Source: GCA-2733415 sp965178655 (GTDB taxonomy: Bacteria > Bacteroidota > Bacteroidia > Flavobacteriales > Flavobacteriaceae). Taken from it: 64,000 nt of DNA. Made by a program: the position numbers and the translations under genes. Shown in pieces: positions 35,061-44,127 of this stretch. Numbering within the stretch: the first letter of the stretch is position 1; every line of letters starts with the position of its first letter. Where the stretch lies: contig OZ238266.1 of NCBI GenBank assembly GCA_965178655.1, forward strand, positions 1,736,001 to 1,800,000, given 5' to 3'. The notes below the pieces were generated by a model. It worked only from the letters and a program-made list of their open reading frames with translations. It did no database searches and was not told the DNA's origin.

Positions 35061-36158
35061 ATGGCAAAAATTCTAGTAATAGCAAATACGGCATGGAATA
35101 TCTATAATTTTAGAATGACACTCATTTCTGAATTGCAAAAGAACGGACATGAAGTAATTGTTGCCGCCTCATATGATATGTATGAAAAGCATATAAAAGA
35201 AAGAGGCATACAATGCTGTGATATTAAAATGAATCAAAAAGGAACAAATCCTTTCTCAGATTTTAAAATAATAAAACAGTATCGAAAATTATTCAAAACT
35301 GTAGCACCAAATATTGTTTTAAGTTATACTGTAAAACCTAATATATATGCTAGTTTAGCACTAGTAAAAATAAAGAATATATATATAATTAATAATATAA
35401 GCGGGTTAGGGACGCTATTTATAAAAAAAACAATATACTCATTAATAGGAAAATGTTTGTATAGGCTAGCATTATTACGAAGTAATTGGGTGTTTTTTCA
35501 GAATAGAGATGATGAAAAGTTATTTGTAAATTCCAAACTGGTAAGTAATAAAAAGACATCTGTTATACCTGGCTCAGGAGTTGATACTGAAAAATATAGA
35601 GTAAAGCGGAATATTAATAAAGGGAAAAAAATACTTTTTGTAGGGAGGTTGATTGGTGATAAAGGAATTGTTGAGTTTTTTAAAGCCTCCAAAATAGTGT
35701 CAAAAACACACCCTGATGTACAATTTATAATAGTTGGCGAATTAGGAGCTAATAATAAAACAGCTATATCAAAAGAGGTCTTAGAGTGTTATTTGAAGGA
35801 AACAAACGCTGTTTTTTTAGGGAAAAGAGATGATATGATACCTGTTTATAAAAATGCAGATATAATGGTGTTACCTTCCTATAGAGAAGGCTTGTCAAAA
35901 GCCTTGCTGGAGGCGGCTTCAATGTCTTTACCAATCATAACTACAAATGTTCCTGGCTGTAAAGATGTTGTTAAAGACGGTTATAATGGTTATTTGTGTG
36001 AAGTGAAAAATTATGAATCATTAGCAGAAAAAATACTTGATATGTTGTCTTTGTCAGGTGAGGAACGAATTGAATTAGGAAAGAGTGGACGAGATTTTGC
36101 AAAAAATAATTTTGATGAAAAATTGATGTTCATGGAGTATTTAAAAAAAATAAATTAG
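35061..36158 (+). CDS. Glycosyltransferase family 4
   Basis: A GT-B retaining glycosyltransferase of 365 residues. The N-terminal domain opens ILVIANTAWNIYNFRMTLI and has SYTVKPNIYASLA. The donor domain has LFVGRLIGDKGIVEFF, FIIVGELGANNKTA and the E-x7-E motif REGLSKALLEAASMSLPII. It resembles transferases that act on undecaprenyl-PP-linked HexNAc, such as PglA/WbpT-like proteins, but specificity cannot be assigned. Confidence 0.9.
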   Translation: MAKILVIANTAWNIYNFRMTLISELQKNGHEVIVAASYDMYEKHIKERGIQCCDIKMNQKGTNPFSDFKIIKQYRKLFKTVAPNIVLSYTVKPNIYASLALVKIKNIYIINNISGLGTLFIKKTIYSLIGKCLYRLALLRSNWVFFQNRDDEKLFVNSKLVSNKKTSVIPGSGVDTEKYRVKRNINKGKKILFVGRLIGDKGIVEFFKASKIVSKTHPDVQFIIVGELGANNKTAISKEVLECYLKETNAVFLGKRDDMIPVYKNADIMVLPSYREGLSKALLEAASMSLPIITTNVPGCKDVVKDGYNGYLCEVKNYESLAEKILDMLSLSGEERIELGKSGRDFAKNNFDEKLMFMEYLKKIN

Positions 36159-36161
36159 TAC

Positions 36162-37112
36162 ATGTTAGAATATAGTTTTACTCTCGTAGTATTGGTGTTA
36201 GTGTTAAATATGTATTTTTATTTGGCTAAAAAAAACAATATAATTGACAGACCAAACAGCCGTAGTTCACATACGGTTATTACAATACGAGGTGGTGGAA
36301 TTATATTTTTTATTGCAACACTAATATGGGCTGGAATTACAGGAGTTTTGGATACTCCTTTTATATTAGGCTTGTGCTTAATTTCCTTAATTAGTTTTTT
36401 AGATGATTTACTAACATTGTCAAACAAGATTAGAATAAGTGTACATATATTTAGTGTTCTCCTAATATTATATCAGTTAGGATTTAGCGAGTTCTCAATT
36501 ATACTTTGGCCTTTAGTACTTGTTTTGATTATTGGTTGGATAAACGCCGCTAATTTTATGGATGGCATAAATGGCATGACAGTATTATATGCACTTACAG
36601 TATTAGCGTCTTGTTACATGATTAATATAGAAACAGCCTATATAGAAGAATCATTGCTAGAGTATATAGTATTAGGTTTACTCGTTTTTGGCTATTATAA
36701 TGTTCGAAAAAAAGCCAAGGTTTTTGCAGGAGATGTAGGTAGTGTGAGTATAGGTTTTATATTAGCATTTATAATTACGTCGTTAATACTAAAAACTCAA
36801 AACTGGCAATATACTTTACTATTAAGCGTTTATGGTGTAGAGACTGTAGTAACTATTTGTCAAAGATTATTAAAAAGGGAAAATATATTTAAGGCCCATC
36901 GCACACATTTGTATCAATATTTGGCTAATGAGCTAGGATACGGACATGTTATAGTAAGTTTGGGGTATGCCATTACTCAATTGATTTTAAATATTATATT
37001 GGTGTTCATTATTATTCCAGAGAATAATAGTTTATGGGGCGTAGGGTATTTGCTTGTTCAAGGCGTAATTTATATAGGAACTAAGCGCAAGGTGCTTAGA
37101 AGAATAAAATAA
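36162..37112 (+). CDS. Undecaprenyl-phosphate sugar-1-phosphate transferase (WecA/MraY superfamily)
   Basis: An integral membrane enzyme of 316 residues that starts repeat-unit assembly by moving a HexNAc-1-phosphate to undecaprenyl phosphate. Motifs are IDRPNSRSSH near residue 28, RGGGIIFF, SFLDDLLTLSNKIR (acidic DD), NFMDGINGMTVL and FAGDVGSVSIGF, with KAHRTHLYQYL at the substrate loop. It is related to WbpL/WecA more than to MraY. It abuts the CapD-type dehydratase. Confidence 0.93.
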   Translation: MLEYSFTLVVLVLVLNMYFYLAKKNNIIDRPNSRSSHTVITIRGGGIIFFIATLIWAGITGVLDTPFILGLCLISLISFLDDLLTLSNKIRISVHIFSVLLILYQLGFSEFSIILWPLVLVLIIGWINAANFMDGINGMTVLYALTVLASCYMINIETAYIEESLLEYIVLGLLVFGYYNVRKKAKVFAGDVGSVSIGFILAFIITSLILKTQNWQYTLLLSVYGVETVVTICQRLLKRENIFKAHRTHLYQYLANELGYGHVIVSLGYAITQLILNIILVFIIIPENNSLWGVGYLLVQGVIYIGTKRKVLRRIK

Positions 37113-39013
37113 TGTTTAAAGAAACAATTTTAAAACACATAAACAGACACGCCTCCCGTTGGGTTGTATTTGCTATAGATATAACTATAGTAATCCATGC
37201 TTTTGTATTGGCATATCTAGTTCGGTTTAATATGTCGTTTAATTTTGATTGGCAACATTTGCAGTACCAACTTCCAGTTGCAATAATTGCTTCGGGACTT
37301 AGTTTTTTATTTATAGGGTCTTATAAGGGAATTGTTAGGCATACAGGGCAACAAGATGCTGTAAATATATTTAAAGCAATAAGTTTATCCGTTGTTATAT
37401 TAGTTGTATTGGTATATCTAAACAATATGTTTGGAATTGTGCCACAATGTACTATACCGTTTTCTATCATCATTATTTATTACTTGTTAAGTGTTATATT
37501 GCTTATTGCGAGTAGGTATGTGTTTAAAATGGCATATAGAACAATTATTAAAGGCTTGCGTCCTCAAAAAAACACCTTAATTTATGGGGCAGGAGATTCA
37601 GGATTAATCACCCATACCGCAATCACAAAAGAAAATAACAGTCCATATAATGTTGTTGGTTTTATAGATGATAATCCTTCAAAAGTGGGTAAAACTATTG
37701 ACGGAATAGCAGTATATGCTAAAAAAAATATTACAACAGCATTTGTGCAGAAGAAAAACATAAAAGTAGTTATAGTATCCATTCAAAATATAGCACCATC
37801 AGTATTAATGGCGCTAACGGATGAATTGTTAGAACATAATATAAAAGTTAATATTGTTCCTTCAGTAAAAGAGTGGATAAATGGGTCTTTAGCAGTAGCA
37901 CAGATAGCAGAGGTAAAAATAGAAGATTTGTTAGATAGGGCTGCCATACAATTAGATAACCCTGTTGTAAAAGAAGAGCTATCTAATAAAACTGTTTTTG
38001 TGACAGGCGCTGCGGGTTCTATAGGTTCAGAAATAGCTAGACAAATTACAAACTGCAATGTAAAGCAGTTAATTTTGATTGACCAGGCAGAATCGGCACT
38101 GTACGATTTACAACAAGAATTTAAACAAAAAAGTAAACAAAATTCCACTGCAATAGTGTCTGATGTTCGAGATGCTGTTAGAATGGAGCATCTGTTTAAA
38201 ACATATCAGCCAGATTTTGTGTTTCATGCTGCGGCCTATAAACACGTTCCCTTAATGGAAGAAACACCCTATGAGTCTGTACGAATTAATGTTTGCGGCA
38301 CAATGCTGTTGGCAGACTTGTCGGTAAAATATACTGCTGAAAAATTTGTAATGATATCGACTGATAAGGCTGTGAATCCTACCAATGTTATGGGGGCTAC
38401 TAAACGAGTCGCTGAAATGTATATAGCCTGTCTTGAGGGTATAAGTCAAACAAAATTTATAACCACCCGTTTCGGAAACGTATTGGGGTCAAATGGCTCT
38501 GTAGTGCCATTATTTAAAAAACAAATTCAAGAGGGCGGCCCGCTTACGGTTACCCATAAAGATATTACACGCTATTTTATGACCATACCCGAAGCATGTC
38601 AGCTGGTTTTAGAGGCAGGAATAATGGGTAATGGAGGGGAAATATATGTATTTGATATGGGAGAATCGGTAAAAATCTATGATGTAGCTCTAAAAATGAT
38701 ACAATTATCAGGGCTAAAATTTCCGAAAGATATTGATATAAAAATTACTGGTCTGCGCCCGGGAGAAAAACTGTATGAGGAGTTGTTGGCTACAAATGAA
38801 AATACCATAACCACCCATCATGATAAGATTATGATAGCTAAAAGGCAAGAAGTTGAAACTGATCATATAAAAAGGACTATTGAAAAAATATGTACTGTAA
38901 ATGCAGCGCAGCAAAATCCAGAAGTGGTTAAGTTGTTGAAGCAATTGGTACCGGAATATGTGTCAAACAATTCAACGTATGAAGTGTTAGATGATAAATA
39001 TGAATTGAAATAA
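37112..39013 (+). CDS. Membrane-bound UDP-GlcNAc 4,6-dehydratase (CapD/WbpM/PglF type)
   Basis: It has 633 residues. Four N-terminal membrane helices (about residues 15-140) are followed by a CoA-binding-like Rossmann domain (LIYGAGDSGLITHTAI) and an extended SDR domain (VFVTGAAGSIGSEIARQI, AAAYKHVPLMEE). The catalytic region STDKAVNPTNVMGATKR has Met in place of the usual Tyr of YxxxK, as is known for WbpM/PglF. The product should be UDP-4-keto-6-deoxy-HexNAc, the entry to QuiNAc, FucNAc or bacillosamine. No dedicated aminotransferase or 4-reductase lies in this window. Confidence 0.92.
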   Translation: MFKETILKHINRHASRWVVFAIDITIVIHAFVLAYLVRFNMSFNFDWQHLQYQLPVAIIASGLSFLFIGSYKGIVRHTGQQDAVNIFKAISLSVVILVVLVYLNNMFGIVPQCTIPFSIIIIYYLLSVILLIASRYVFKMAYRTIIKGLRPQKNTLIYGAGDSGLITHTAITKENNSPYNVVGFIDDNPSKVGKTIDGIAVYAKKNITTAFVQKKNIKVVIVSIQNIAPSVLMALTDELLEHNIKVNIVPSVKEWINGSLAVAQIAEVKIEDLLDRAAIQLDNPVVKEELSNKTVFVTGAAGSIGSEIARQITNCNVKQLILIDQAESALYDLQQEFKQKSKQNSTAIVSDVRDAVRMEHLFKTYQPDFVFHAAAYKHVPLMEETPYESVRINVCGTMLLADLSVKYTAEKFVMISTDKAVNPTNVMGATKRVAEMYIACLEGISQTKFITTRFGNVLGSNGSVVPLFKKQIQEGGPLTVTHKDITRYFMTIPEACQLVLEAGIMGNGGEIYVFDMGESVKIYDVALKMIQLSGLKFPKDIDIKITGLRPGEKLYEELLATNENTITTHHDKIMIAKRQEVETDHIKRTIEKICTVNAAQQNPEVVKLLKQLVPEYVSNNSTYEVLDDKYELK

Positions 39014-39214
39014 TTGTAAAACCGTTTTTCTATCATACTAACTTGTTTCAGTATCTCAAGTGCTTGTAAAGATGGAACTTCTATCGAGACCATGGGACAG
39101 GCTCAGGACGACATGTTACACCTATGGTAGCTGACGTATATATATAAAACACGAAATTTACCCAGTACTAGTAATGAAAAGCTTATTTTTACACCTCAAA
39201 ATAAAAATTAAAGA

Positions 39215-39976
39215 ATGAAAAATAACATAATACTACTGTTACTTGCAGTGCTATTTATAACTGCTTGTGCGTCAAAAAAAGAAATATTATACTTTAATGA
39301 TGCTAAAACACAAATGAGTGTTGCTATAGATTACACAAGTACATTAATTCAGCATAACGATATATTGAGTATTCAGGTCATGGCATTAGTGCCAGAAACT
39401 GCTATTCCTTATAATGTAATAGCTACACAAACCACAACAATAAATGTGGAGCAATTAAAACTATCGGGATATTTAGTGTCAAAAAATGGAAGCATTACAT
39501 TTCCCGTATTAGGAGAGTTATCGGTAGCTGGGCAAACGCTTCAAGAACTACAAGATACTATTACAACAATTTTAGCAGATGACGGACACCTAGTGTCGCC
39601 AATTGTAAAAATACGTTTATTAAATGCTAAAGTTACAATATTAGGAGAGGTAAATGCACCAGGAACCTATTCGTTTACAGAGCAGAATATTACATTGCCA
39701 CAAGCACTAGGTTATGCCAGAGATTTAACGATTAATGGTAAGCGTACCGATGTGTTGTTGATTAGAGAAGAGAATGGTGTTAGAAAAATAACTCATATAG
39801 ATCTTACTGCGGCAGATTTGTTTTCTAGTCCGTATTATCATATTAAGCAAAACGATGTGATTATTGTTAATCCAAATATTGCAAAAGTTAAAACAGCAGG
39901 GTTTGTGGGTAATATAGGAACAATATTAACTATAGCATCACTAATGCTGAGTTCGGTTATTTTACTAACACGCTAA
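39215..39976 (+). CDS. wza: Polysaccharide export lipoprotein (Wza/OPX family)
   Basis: An outer-membrane polysaccharide export protein of 253 residues. The lipoprotein signal is NIILLLLAVLFITAC (Cys near residue 18). The Poly_export domain (HNDILSIQVMALVPE, GYLVSKNGSITFPVLGEL) and an SLBB domain (VTILGEVNAPGTYSF) follow. A hydrophobic C-terminus (GTILTIASLMLSSVILL) could be a membrane anchor. The 201-bp gap upstream carries dispersed repeat fragments, so it may have its own promoter. It pairs with the Wzc-type kinase downstream. Confidence 0.93.
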   Translation: MKNNIILLLLAVLFITACASKKEILYFNDAKTQMSVAIDYTSTLIQHNDILSIQVMALVPETAIPYNVIATQTTTINVEQLKLSGYLVSKNGSITFPVLGELSVAGQTLQELQDTITTILADDGHLVSPIVKIRLLNAKVTILGEVNAPGTYSFTEQNITLPQALGYARDLTINGKRTDVLLIREENGVRKITHIDLTAADLFSSPYYHIKQNDVIIVNPNIAKVKTAGFVGNIGTILTIASLMLSSVILLTR

Positions 39977-40058
39977 TTGAAAAGAATTCCTTGGGACGTT
40001 ACCTCGAGGATAGCTCGTTTTAAGAAATTCGTTATTAAAGTCTTTAAACAAACAACTA

Positions 40059-42431
40059 ATGAGAGAAGATATAACAACAGGTCAACTAGAAGATAATATA
40101 GATATTAAAAAAGAATTACAAAAATATGCACGCCATTGGTTGTGGTTCTTACTGAGTATAATAATAGCTGTTTTTTCAGCATTCATTTATTTAAGATATG
40201 CACAGATTATATATAAGACTACTGCTAAAATAGAAATATTAGATGTGTCCGAAGAAATATCAATGCCAGGATTAGATGATTTTTTTGGTACTTCGCGCAT
40301 TAATTTAGAAAATGACACAGAAGTCATTCATTCTACACGGCTAATGACTAAAGTGGTTAAGGCGTTGGAGCTAAATACGCAATATTATTCACAAGGACGC
40401 CTTATTGAAAGTGAATTATGGAAAGAAGAAGTGCCTTTTAATGTTACTCCAATAGCTGATTTAGATACTTTACAAACCTCAAAAAACTACTTTATAACCT
40501 TATCAAAAGAAGGGTATGTATTTAAAACGATTAATGGCTTTGAGTCGGTTGTGGAAACAAAATCGCTAAATAAGCCTATTGACTCCTTTCCGTTTGTAAT
40601 TTCGGAACAAGCTTATAGAGGAAAAAGTGCCATAGGAACGACTTATCGGGTGTCTTTTTTAGCAACAAAAGATGTTGTTTCTGGAGTGTTAGCGGGCTTA
40701 AAGGTAACTTCAGTAGGAAAAAAAAGTCAGGTATTAAGTTTAGAGATGTCTGGGAGTAACCCAAGGAAAGTGGCGGCCACTATAAATGAGGTTATTCGTC
40801 AGTTTGATTTAGATGGTATTCAAGACAGACAAGTAGTCTCTCAACGTACTATAGATTTTGTAGATAGTAGGTTTGTATACTTAACTAAAGAATTAGATTC
40901 TGTAGAACTTACAAAACAAGATTTTAAGGCAGAAAATAGTATTGTATATATTGAGGCTGATGCACAATCGAGACTTGTCGCCAAAACAGCATCGGAAAAT
41001 GAAGTCTTTGCTCTTGAAATGCAATTAACTTTGGCACAATCACTATTAGATTTACTAAAAAAAGACACAAAATTATTACCCGTAAATATTGGTATTGAAA
41101 ACACGGCAATAAATACCTTAATTGCTAACTATAACGTTACTACATTAGATAGAGATAAATTAATTTTAAGTGCAGGCGCAAATAATCCAACGGTAAAGAT
41201 TGTAGAGTCAAGTATTTTAGACTTAAAACAAAATATTAAAAATACACTTGTTGCGCATATCACACAATTAGAATTGTCTGCTGCAAAATTGGCTGTAAAA
41301 AACAAAATTGCTTCTGGTGCAGTATCAAGTATTCCTAGTAAGGAAAAATTATTGAGGGCTATAGAGCGACAACAACAAACAAAAGAGGCGCTATACTTAT
41401 TATTACTTCAAAAACGAGAAGAAGCAGCCATTAGTTTAGCCATTACAGCGCCATCTGTTAAAGTGGTAGATTATGCCATTACAGATAGGTTGCCAGTTAG
41501 CCCTAAGCGACAAATAATTTATTTGGCAGCAATACTATTGGGAGTTTTGGTGCCGTTTGGTGTTTTGTATATAATATTTTTATTTGACACAAAAATTCAC
41601 AACAAGCAAGACATAGAGAGTGTAACGCTTAATGTACCAGTTGTTGCAGAGATACCAGGAATAGTAGGGGAAGAAAAATTGTTTTTAAACCCACAAGATA
41701 GAACTATTCTATCAGAGGCATTTAGAATATTGAGTACCAATGTAAATTACTTGTTACCTAAAAATGAAAATAATGGTGCAAGTATAATTTATGTAACCTC
41801 TACAATTAAAGGGGAAGGAAAAACATTTGTTGCCTTAAATACTGCATTGGCATTTTCAAGTCTTAATAAAAGGGTATTAATTATAGGGGCAGATGTTAGA
41901 AACCCGCAAATACACTCATATTTTAATGTAGATAGAAATAAAAAAGGATTGTCAGATTACCTGCATGACAATACTACTAATTGGGAGTCATGTGTACAGA
42001 AAGACTTGATAGGTACAGGGAATTTACATATAATTCTATCAGGAGCTATACCGCCTAATCCAGCAAGTCTATTAACTAATGGTAATTTTGAAGAATTGTT
42101 AAATAAAGTAAGAAAGGAGTATGATTATGTTATAGTAGATACAGCACCTACCATTTTAATTACCGATACTTTACTAATTTCAAAATTTGCAGATGCTACG
42201 CTTTATGTGACGAGAGCAAATCATACCGATAAAAAATTATTAGATTTCCCAAAAGACTTACATGATAAAAAGAAATTAAATAACATGGCCTTTGTAGTAA
42301 ATGATGTAGGCGCAGGAAGTTCTTATTCATATGGGTACGGATACGGATACGGATATAACTATGGCTATGGCTATGGTTATGATGATGTAGTAAAAAAACA
42401 ACCTTGGTACTTAAGGTTGTTTGAGAAATAA
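40059..42431 (+). CDS. wzc: Wzc-type polysaccharide co-polymerase / BY-kinase
   Basis: An inner-membrane protein of 790 residues with two helices (WLWFLLSIIIAVFSAFIYL near residue 28 and IIYLAAILLGVLVPFGVLY near residue 490) that flank a large coiled-coil periplasmic domain. The cytoplasmic kinase domain has Walker A STIKGEGKTFVALNTA, Walker A' VLIIGADVRNPQ and Walker B YDYVIVDTAPT. The C-terminal tail has ten Tyr alternating mainly with Gly, the autophosphorylation cluster. It controls chain length and export together with Wza. The cognate phosphatase is encoded on the opposite strand. Confidence 0.95.
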   Translation: MREDITTGQLEDNIDIKKELQKYARHWLWFLLSIIIAVFSAFIYLRYAQIIYKTTAKIEILDVSEEISMPGLDDFFGTSRINLENDTEVIHSTRLMTKVVKALELNTQYYSQGRLIESELWKEEVPFNVTPIADLDTLQTSKNYFITLSKEGYVFKTINGFESVVETKSLNKPIDSFPFVISEQAYRGKSAIGTTYRVSFLATKDVVSGVLAGLKVTSVGKKSQVLSLEMSGSNPRKVAATINEVIRQFDLDGIQDRQVVSQRTIDFVDSRFVYLTKELDSVELTKQDFKAENSIVYIEADAQSRLVAKTASENEVFALEMQLTLAQSLLDLLKKDTKLLPVNIGIENTAINTLIANYNVTTLDRDKLILSAGANNPTVKIVESSILDLKQNIKNTLVAHITQLELSAAKLAVKNKIASGAVSSIPSKEKLLRAIERQQQTKEALYLLLLQKREEAAISLAITAPSVKVVDYAITDRLPVSPKRQIIYLAAILLGVLVPFGVLYIIFLFDTKIHNKQDIESVTLNVPVVAEIPGIVGEEKLFLNPQDRTILSEAFRILSTNVNYLLPKNENNGASIIYVTSTIKGEGKTFVALNTALAFSSLNKRVLIIGADVRNPQIHSYFNVDRNKKGLSDYLHDNTTNWESCVQKDLIGTGNLHIILSGAIPPNPASLLTNGNFEELLNKVRKEYDYVIVDTAPTILITDTLLISKFADATLYVTRANHTDKKLLDFPKDLHDKKKLNNMAFVVNDVGAGSSYSYGYGYGYGYNYGYGYGYDDVVKKQPWYLRLFEK
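42322..42381 (+). repeat. Tyr-Gly hexanucleotide repeat at the end of wzc
   Basis: Tandem TAY-GGN hexamers (tacgga three times, tatggc twice and variants) encode the alternating Tyr-Gly phosphorylation tail. Runs of identical hexamers could change copy number in frame and so alter the number of phospho-acceptor tyrosines. Confidence 0.8.
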
Positions 42432-42473
42432 TAAAAAAGGAGAAAAATAAATTTATTTTTCTCCTTTTTTATT
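42430..42473. terminator. Terminator at the end of wzc
   Basis: Arms aataaaaaaggagaaaaata and tatttttctccttttttatt form a long AT-rich hairpin ending in a T-rich arm. It overlaps the last base(s) of the wzc stop. Its symmetry would allow it to serve the convergent phosphatase gene as well. Confidence 0.8.
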
Positions 42474-42485
42474 ATACAGTTTTTA

Positions 42486-42520
42486 TGTTGTCACCCTGAA
42501 ACAAGTTCAGGGTGACAACA
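42486..42520. repeat. Perfect 15-bp palindrome with 5-nt loop
   Basis: The arms tgttgtcaccctgaa and ttcagggtgacaaca flank acaag. It lies between the wzc terminator and the stop of the phosphatase gene. The word ctgaa...ttcag also appears in repeats at 39045 and 43340, which suggests a family of dispersed palindromic elements. Confidence 0.8.
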
Positions 42521-42527
42521 TAGTTTT

Positions 42528-43268
42528 CTAAAAATTAAAAAGACTATTTCTAGAGAAGGCCAGTTCAAGTTCTTTTATATTTTTGATGATGACAGGTTTT
42601 TTAAAAGCTTTAATGTGTCGCATATGGTGTATGTCGCTTCCTACAAAATCAATCATGTTGTGTTGTAATAATTGCTGTGCTGTTTTTGTTACTGAGGGAC
42701 CGTAATAGCCTACTGTAGATAGTAAGTTTAGTTGAAAAAGACAGCCAGCATCTTTTAACTTTTTGTAATTGTTAAAGCTGTTATGGTAAAACAAATACCG
42801 CTCTGGGTGCGCTAATATAGGTAGGTATCCTTTGTGTTTTAATTTAAAGATGATATCAAATAACGCCACTGGAGGATTCATGTATGACATCTCTATTAAA
42901 ATATATTTGTCTTTAATAGGTAGTATAGTGTTGTTTTCAATTTGCTCTAACAGAGAAGGGTCAATATAATATTCGGCAGAAATTTTTGTTGGAATAGTGG
43001 ATAGGTTCTTATTATAAAGATGTGTTTCTAAAACTTCATGAGCATTTTTAATACTATCTTTGGTGTTGTTCCATAGTCCTGGAAATATGTGTGGTGTACC
43101 AATGGCTTGAGTAATTCCCATTGCTTTCATTTCAAGGAGTAGTTGTTCACTTTCACTACAATTTTTAGCCCCATCATCGATACCGGGTATAAAATGAGAG
43201 TGAATATCGATAAAGCCTTTTGGAATTAGACTAGAAAGCACTGGCTTTGATTTAAAACTAAAAAACAT
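42528..43268 (-). CDS. PHP-type tyrosine-protein phosphatase (CpsB/YwqE family)
   Basis: A metal-dependent phosphatase of 246 residues that should dephosphorylate the Wzc-type kinase. The PHP metal motifs are IDIHSHFIPGIDDGAK near residue 22, GTPHIFP, ILAHPERYLFY and FVGSDIHHMRH near the C-terminus. It is convergent to wzc, the usual functional partner. No classical low-molecular-weight phosphatase (Wzb) is present, as expected when the CpsB type is used. Confidence 0.93.
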   Translation of the reverse strand: MFFSFKSKPVLSSLIPKGFIDIHSHFIPGIDDGAKNCSESEQLLLEMKAMGITQAIGTPHIFPGLWNNTKDSIKNAHEVLETHLYNKNLSTIPTKISAEYYIDPSLLEQIENNTILPIKDKYILIEMSYMNPPVALFDIIFKLKHKGYLPILAHPERYLFYHNSFNNYKKLKDAGCLFQLNLLSTVGYYGPSVTKTAQQLLQHNMIDFVGSDIHHMRHIKAFKKPVIIKNIKELELAFSRNSLFNF

Positions 43269-43449
43269 ATTAAAAGTGGTGTTAATTAAAGTTTAGTACC
43301 CTATTGCTAATGTAGTAGTAATTTATCATAAAAAACCCTGTCATGCTGAATTTATTTCAGTGTCTCTTGGGTATTCTGCTAGTTTAATGAAAAAACAAGA
43401 TTCTGAAATACACTTGTCTGTCATTAGTAGGTTGAGATTTTACGATATT
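43269..43449. other. Intergenic region with dispersed repeat fragments
   Basis: No gene is seen. The phrases tgtcatgctgaatttatttcag (43339-43360) and gattctgaaatacacttg (43400-43417) belong to the ctgaa...ttcag repeat family. The promoter of the phosphatase gene should lie near 43270-43330; no exact consensus was found. Confidence 0.5.
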
Positions 43450-43479
43450 AAAAAAGCCTCATATATATATGAGGCTTTT
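43450..43479 (-). terminator. Terminator downstream of the outer-membrane protein gene
   Basis: The sequence aaaaagcctcat/atgaggctttt forms an 11-bp stem around a short AT loop, 24 bp beyond the leftward gene's stop. The minus-strand copy ends in a T run. Confidence 0.8.
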
Positions 43480-43502
43480 AAAGTGTTTGTATGTTTTTTT
43501 TT

Positions 43503-44063
43503 TTAGAAACGGATAATCATTTCAGCAGTATGCTGAATGTGGTTCCCCATTAAGTCATTATCGCTTAATTTCCATTTACCTATTGTTTGTAAGCGTAATC
43601 CAATGTTTTCTTTTAACCAAAAGTTAAACCCTAAACCAAGATTAGCTGTAGGGAAAGTTTCGTCAACCATAGTTGCTCCAGCACCTACTACAGAGTATGC
43701 ATCTAACCAGTCTAAACGGTCATCTCCAAAAATGTATGCACTATAAAATAATTTAGCAGAAACATCTGTAGCAAAGTATAATTGGCTATTTTGAATAGTT
43801 TCTCCGTTTTGAACATTTTCTTTGTCTAAAACGTTAATGGTAACTCCAAAATTAGTAGCTACAGCTTTGTTCCATCTTTTTTCAAAATTTAAAGAGTTTA
43901 AAAAGATAGGAGTGTTCCATGCTGAGGTATCAAGTACATCTTCAACACCATCTCCAGAATTATCAATTGTATTTATTCCAAAACCTAAGGTCCAAGAATT
44001 ATCCATCTGTGCAGTTGCTATTGTAGAGAATAGTAGTACTGCTAATAAAGTTATTTTTTTCAT
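43503..44063 (-). CDS. Outer-membrane beta-barrel protein
   Basis: The ATG at 44061-44063 is preferred because it gives a clean signal peptide (MKKITLLAVLLFSTIATAQ); a longer frame extends upstream into the rpe region but only adds a non-secretory leader. The mature protein of about 168 residues has barrel-like strands (SWTLGFGINTIDNSG, ANLGLGFNFWLKENIGLRLQ) and ends HTAEMIIRF with terminal Phe. DNSGDGVEDV resembles the start of OmpA-type N-terminal barrels in Flavobacteriaceae; no OmpA peptidoglycan domain follows. The role is unknown. Confidence 0.85.
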   Translation of the reverse strand: MKKITLLAVLLFSTIATAQMDNSWTLGFGINTIDNSGDGVEDVLDTSAWNTPIFLNSLNFEKRWNKAVATNFGVTINVLDKENVQNGETIQNSQLYFATDVSAKLFYSAYIFGDDRLDWLDAYSVVGAGATMVDETFPTANLGLGFNFWLKENIGLRLQTIGKWKLSDNDLMGNHIQHTAEMIIRF

Positions 44064-44127
44064 AGTTAAAATATTTAAGATAAAAGTAATGTTTTTTTTG
44101 AACCCAACAATGACTTTGACTAAATAA

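Noticed and set aside
37112..39013. Met in place of the catalytic Tyr in the CapD-type protein as an inactivating change
   Set aside because: Met at this position is the known state in active WbpM/PglF-type 4,6-dehydratases.
26303..43268. The polysaccharide locus as a novel defence or mobile island
   Set aside because: All genes fit a Wzx/Wzy-type surface glycan pathway; no integrase, attachment site or nuclease is seen.
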